Source: an uncultured Tateyamaria sp. (lineage in GTDB: Bacteria > Pseudomonadota > Alphaproteobacteria > Rhodobacterales > Rhodobacteraceae). From it: a stretch of 64,000 bases of DNA. Positions 62,882 through 64,000 of the stretch are shown piece by piece; the first letter of the stretch is position 1; every line of letters starts with the position of its first letter. The stretch is from assembly GCF_947503415.1 (NCBI RefSeq), contig NZ_CANNDS010000001.1:902501-966500 (forward strand), given 5' to 3'. A program made the translations under genes and the position numbers. The notes beneath the pieces were generated by a model. The model was not told the origin of the DNA, made no database searches, and was given only the letters and a program-made list of their open reading frames with translations.

Positions 62882-62914
62882 AAAAAAAGAAGCAGAGCAA
62901 GCGCCCTGCTTCTT
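62882..62914 (-). terminator. Rho-independent terminator of the permease gene
   Basis: On the minus strand GAAGCAG, 10-nt loop, CTGCTTC, then TTTTTTT. It ends the permease transcript 26 nt after its stop, so the aminotransferase has its own promoter. Confidence 0.88.
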
Positions 62915-62939
62915 TCAATGCCACATAGGTCCCGAAGGA

Positions 62940-64000
62940 TCAGACTTCTTCAGGCAGCACCAGGTTCAGCACAATCGCCACAAGCGCGGTGGGGGCGACG
63001 GCACTGGTCATTAGTGTTTTCACCACACCGGGCAGATATTGGACCGCGCTTGGCACAAGGTTCAGACCCAGACCCGCCGCAAGAGACACCGCGATGATCA
63101 CCATGTTGCGGCGGTTCATCCTGACCTCGGTCAGCACGTTCAGACCGGCAGCGGCCACCATCCCGAACATCACGATCACACCGCCGCCCAACACAGGCAA
63201 CGGCATGGAAGCGATCACGGCGCCGATCTTTGGGATCAGGCCGCAAATGATCAGGACAAGCGCCCCTATGGTCACAACATGGCGGGACATGATCCCGGTC
63301 ATGCCCACGATGCCGACATTCTGGCTGAAGGATGTGTTGGGCAACCCGCCAAAGACAGCCGCCACAGCCGTACCCGCGCCATCGGCGTAAGTGGCCCCAG
63401 CAATTTCCCGGTCGGTGGCCTCGCGCCCAGCGCCCGCCTTTGTGGTGGCAGACGCGTCACCGACCGTCTCAATGGCTGACACAACGCTGACAAGCGTGAC
63501 AGCAATCACCGCGCCCAGCGAAAATTCGAAGCCGTAAGGCAGCGGTGCGGGCACCATCAACCACGACGCATTGGCCACAGCGCCGAAATTCACCATCCCG
63601 AATGCAAATGCCAACACATAGCCAACCAGCAGCCCGACGAGAATGGCCGCATTGCTCAGCAGCCCCTTGGTGAAGAACTTCAACACCAGCGCCACGATCA
63701 CCACGCTCAACGCCACGGACCAGTGCATCAGCGATCCAAAGCTTTCCGCCTCCATCTGGAAGGTCGCTGCGCCACCGGCGGCGTATTTGATCGCAACAGG
63801 GATCAGATACAGACCAATGGCCAGGATCACGAGGCCCGTGACAAGCGGGGGAAACAGCCAGCGCAAATGCTGAATGACCGACCCCAGAGCGAAATGGATC
63901 ACACCGGCAATCAGGCAGGCGGTCAGCGCCACACCCAGCCCTTGGGTCGCCGCCACACCGGCCAGCACACCCACAAAGGCAAAACTCGTGCCTTGCATGA
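62940..64000 (-). CDS. Nucleobase/urate permease, NCS2 family (partial, N-terminus missing)
   Basis: At least 352 aa; the gene runs past the right edge, about 100 residues short of the usual length. The visible part starts at the QGTSFAFVG motif and has about ten helices. LFGGLPNTSFSQNVGIVGMTG (here from VFGGLP) and SAIETVGDASATT carry the conserved substrate/cation-binding residues (Glu and Asn-Val-Gly box) of uracil/xanthine/urate permeases. Xanthine or urate is favoured by the Gln-Asn-Val-Gly motif and by puuD nearby. Confidence 0.9.
   Translation of the reverse strand, partial: MQGTSFAFVGVLAGVAATQGLGVALTACLIAGVIHFALGSVIQHLRWLFPPLVTGLVILAIGLYLIPVAIKYAAGGAATFQMEAESFGSLMHWSVALSVVIVALVLKFFTKGLLSNAAILVGLLVGYVLAFAFGMVNFGAVANASWLMVPAPLPYGFEFSLGAVIAVTLVSVVSAIETVGDASATTKAGAGREATDREIAGATYADGAGTAVAAVFGGLPNTSFSQNVGIVGMTGIMSRHVVTIGALVLIICGLIPKIGAVIASMPLPVLGGGVIVMFGMVAAAGLNVLTEVRMNRRNMVIIAVSLAAGLGLNLVPSAVQYLPGVVKTLMTSAVAPTALVAIVLNLVLPEEV

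Noticed and set aside
1-64000. CRISPR array, insertion sequence, integrase or prophage
   Set aside because: No regularly spaced direct repeats, transposase, integrase or phage structural genes were seen in any frame.

Overview
The window reads as chromosomal DNA of an alphaproteobacterium of the Rhodobacteraceae (Roseobacter group). The reasons are the high GC, the dense ATGA/GTGA-coupled operons, the RpoE-ChrR zinc anti-sigma pair beside its usual five-gene operon, a cytochrome-type urate hydroxylase (PuuD), a liv-type ABC operon with CoA ligases, and many small lineage-type proteins. This is inferred from protein families read by eye; no database search was run.

Layout. 1-3.4 kb: methionine sulfoxide reductase MsrPQ, a membrane-anchored glutamate-synthase-like protein and a fasciclin protein. 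3.5-6.7 kb: a RepB/ParB-like gene, a cluster of REP-like palindromes and a solitary OLD-family ATPase/TOPRIM nuclease in AT-richer DNA, the best candidate for a transferred defence gene. 6.7-14.3 kb: housekeeping (clpB with a heat-shock-type promoter, pyrF, NUDIX, dinB, an HutG-like hydrolase, tRNA-Val, rpmJ) plus a possible sRNA near 11.1 kb. 14.4-21 kb: YeeE/YedE transporter, SbtA-type permease with a divergent LysR regulator, YghU-type GST and an orphan 12-TM ABC permease. 21-31.7 kb: a minus-strand operon that combines a complete branched-chain-type ABC importer (livGHMKF) with two acyl/aryl-CoA ligases, probably uptake and activation of a carboxylic acid; two small genes are inserted head-on inside it. 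31.9-34.7 kb: hybrid histidine kinase, response regulator and a mini WGR protein. 34.7-38.8 kb: an M20-type amidohydrolase and an orphan formate dehydrogenase alpha subunit. 39-43 kb: an operon with both saccharopine dehydrogenases, a GST, a histidine phosphatase and a small ParB-like protein.

43.5-49.5 kb: the singlet-oxygen/organic-peroxide module. rpoE-chrR faces the operon FAD oxidoreductase, DUF1365, GPH/MFS transporter, DUF3833, SDR. Between them I find two back-to-back promoters of the same type (TGATCC-N18-TAGACG and GCATCC-N18-TAGATA), so sigma-E probably drives both itself and the operon. 49.7-51.2 kb: an overlapping dioxygenase and HD-domain pair resembling the PhnY/PhnZ phosphonate-cleaving enzymes, with an Arg where PhnZ-type proteins carry their first His. 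51.2-55.5 kb: mutL-rmuC-adenylate cyclase, coupled by ATGA overlaps. 55.5-64 kb: puuD, cydAB (bd-type oxidase), a secreted cysteine-paired Sel1/HCP-like repeat protein, a class III aminotransferase and a nucleobase/urate permease cut by the window end.

I see no CRISPR array, no insertion sequence, no rRNA and no prophage. Two dispersed repeat families (GTAGGG-type palindromes and TTGCCARATAAACT-type elements) mark several intergenic gaps.
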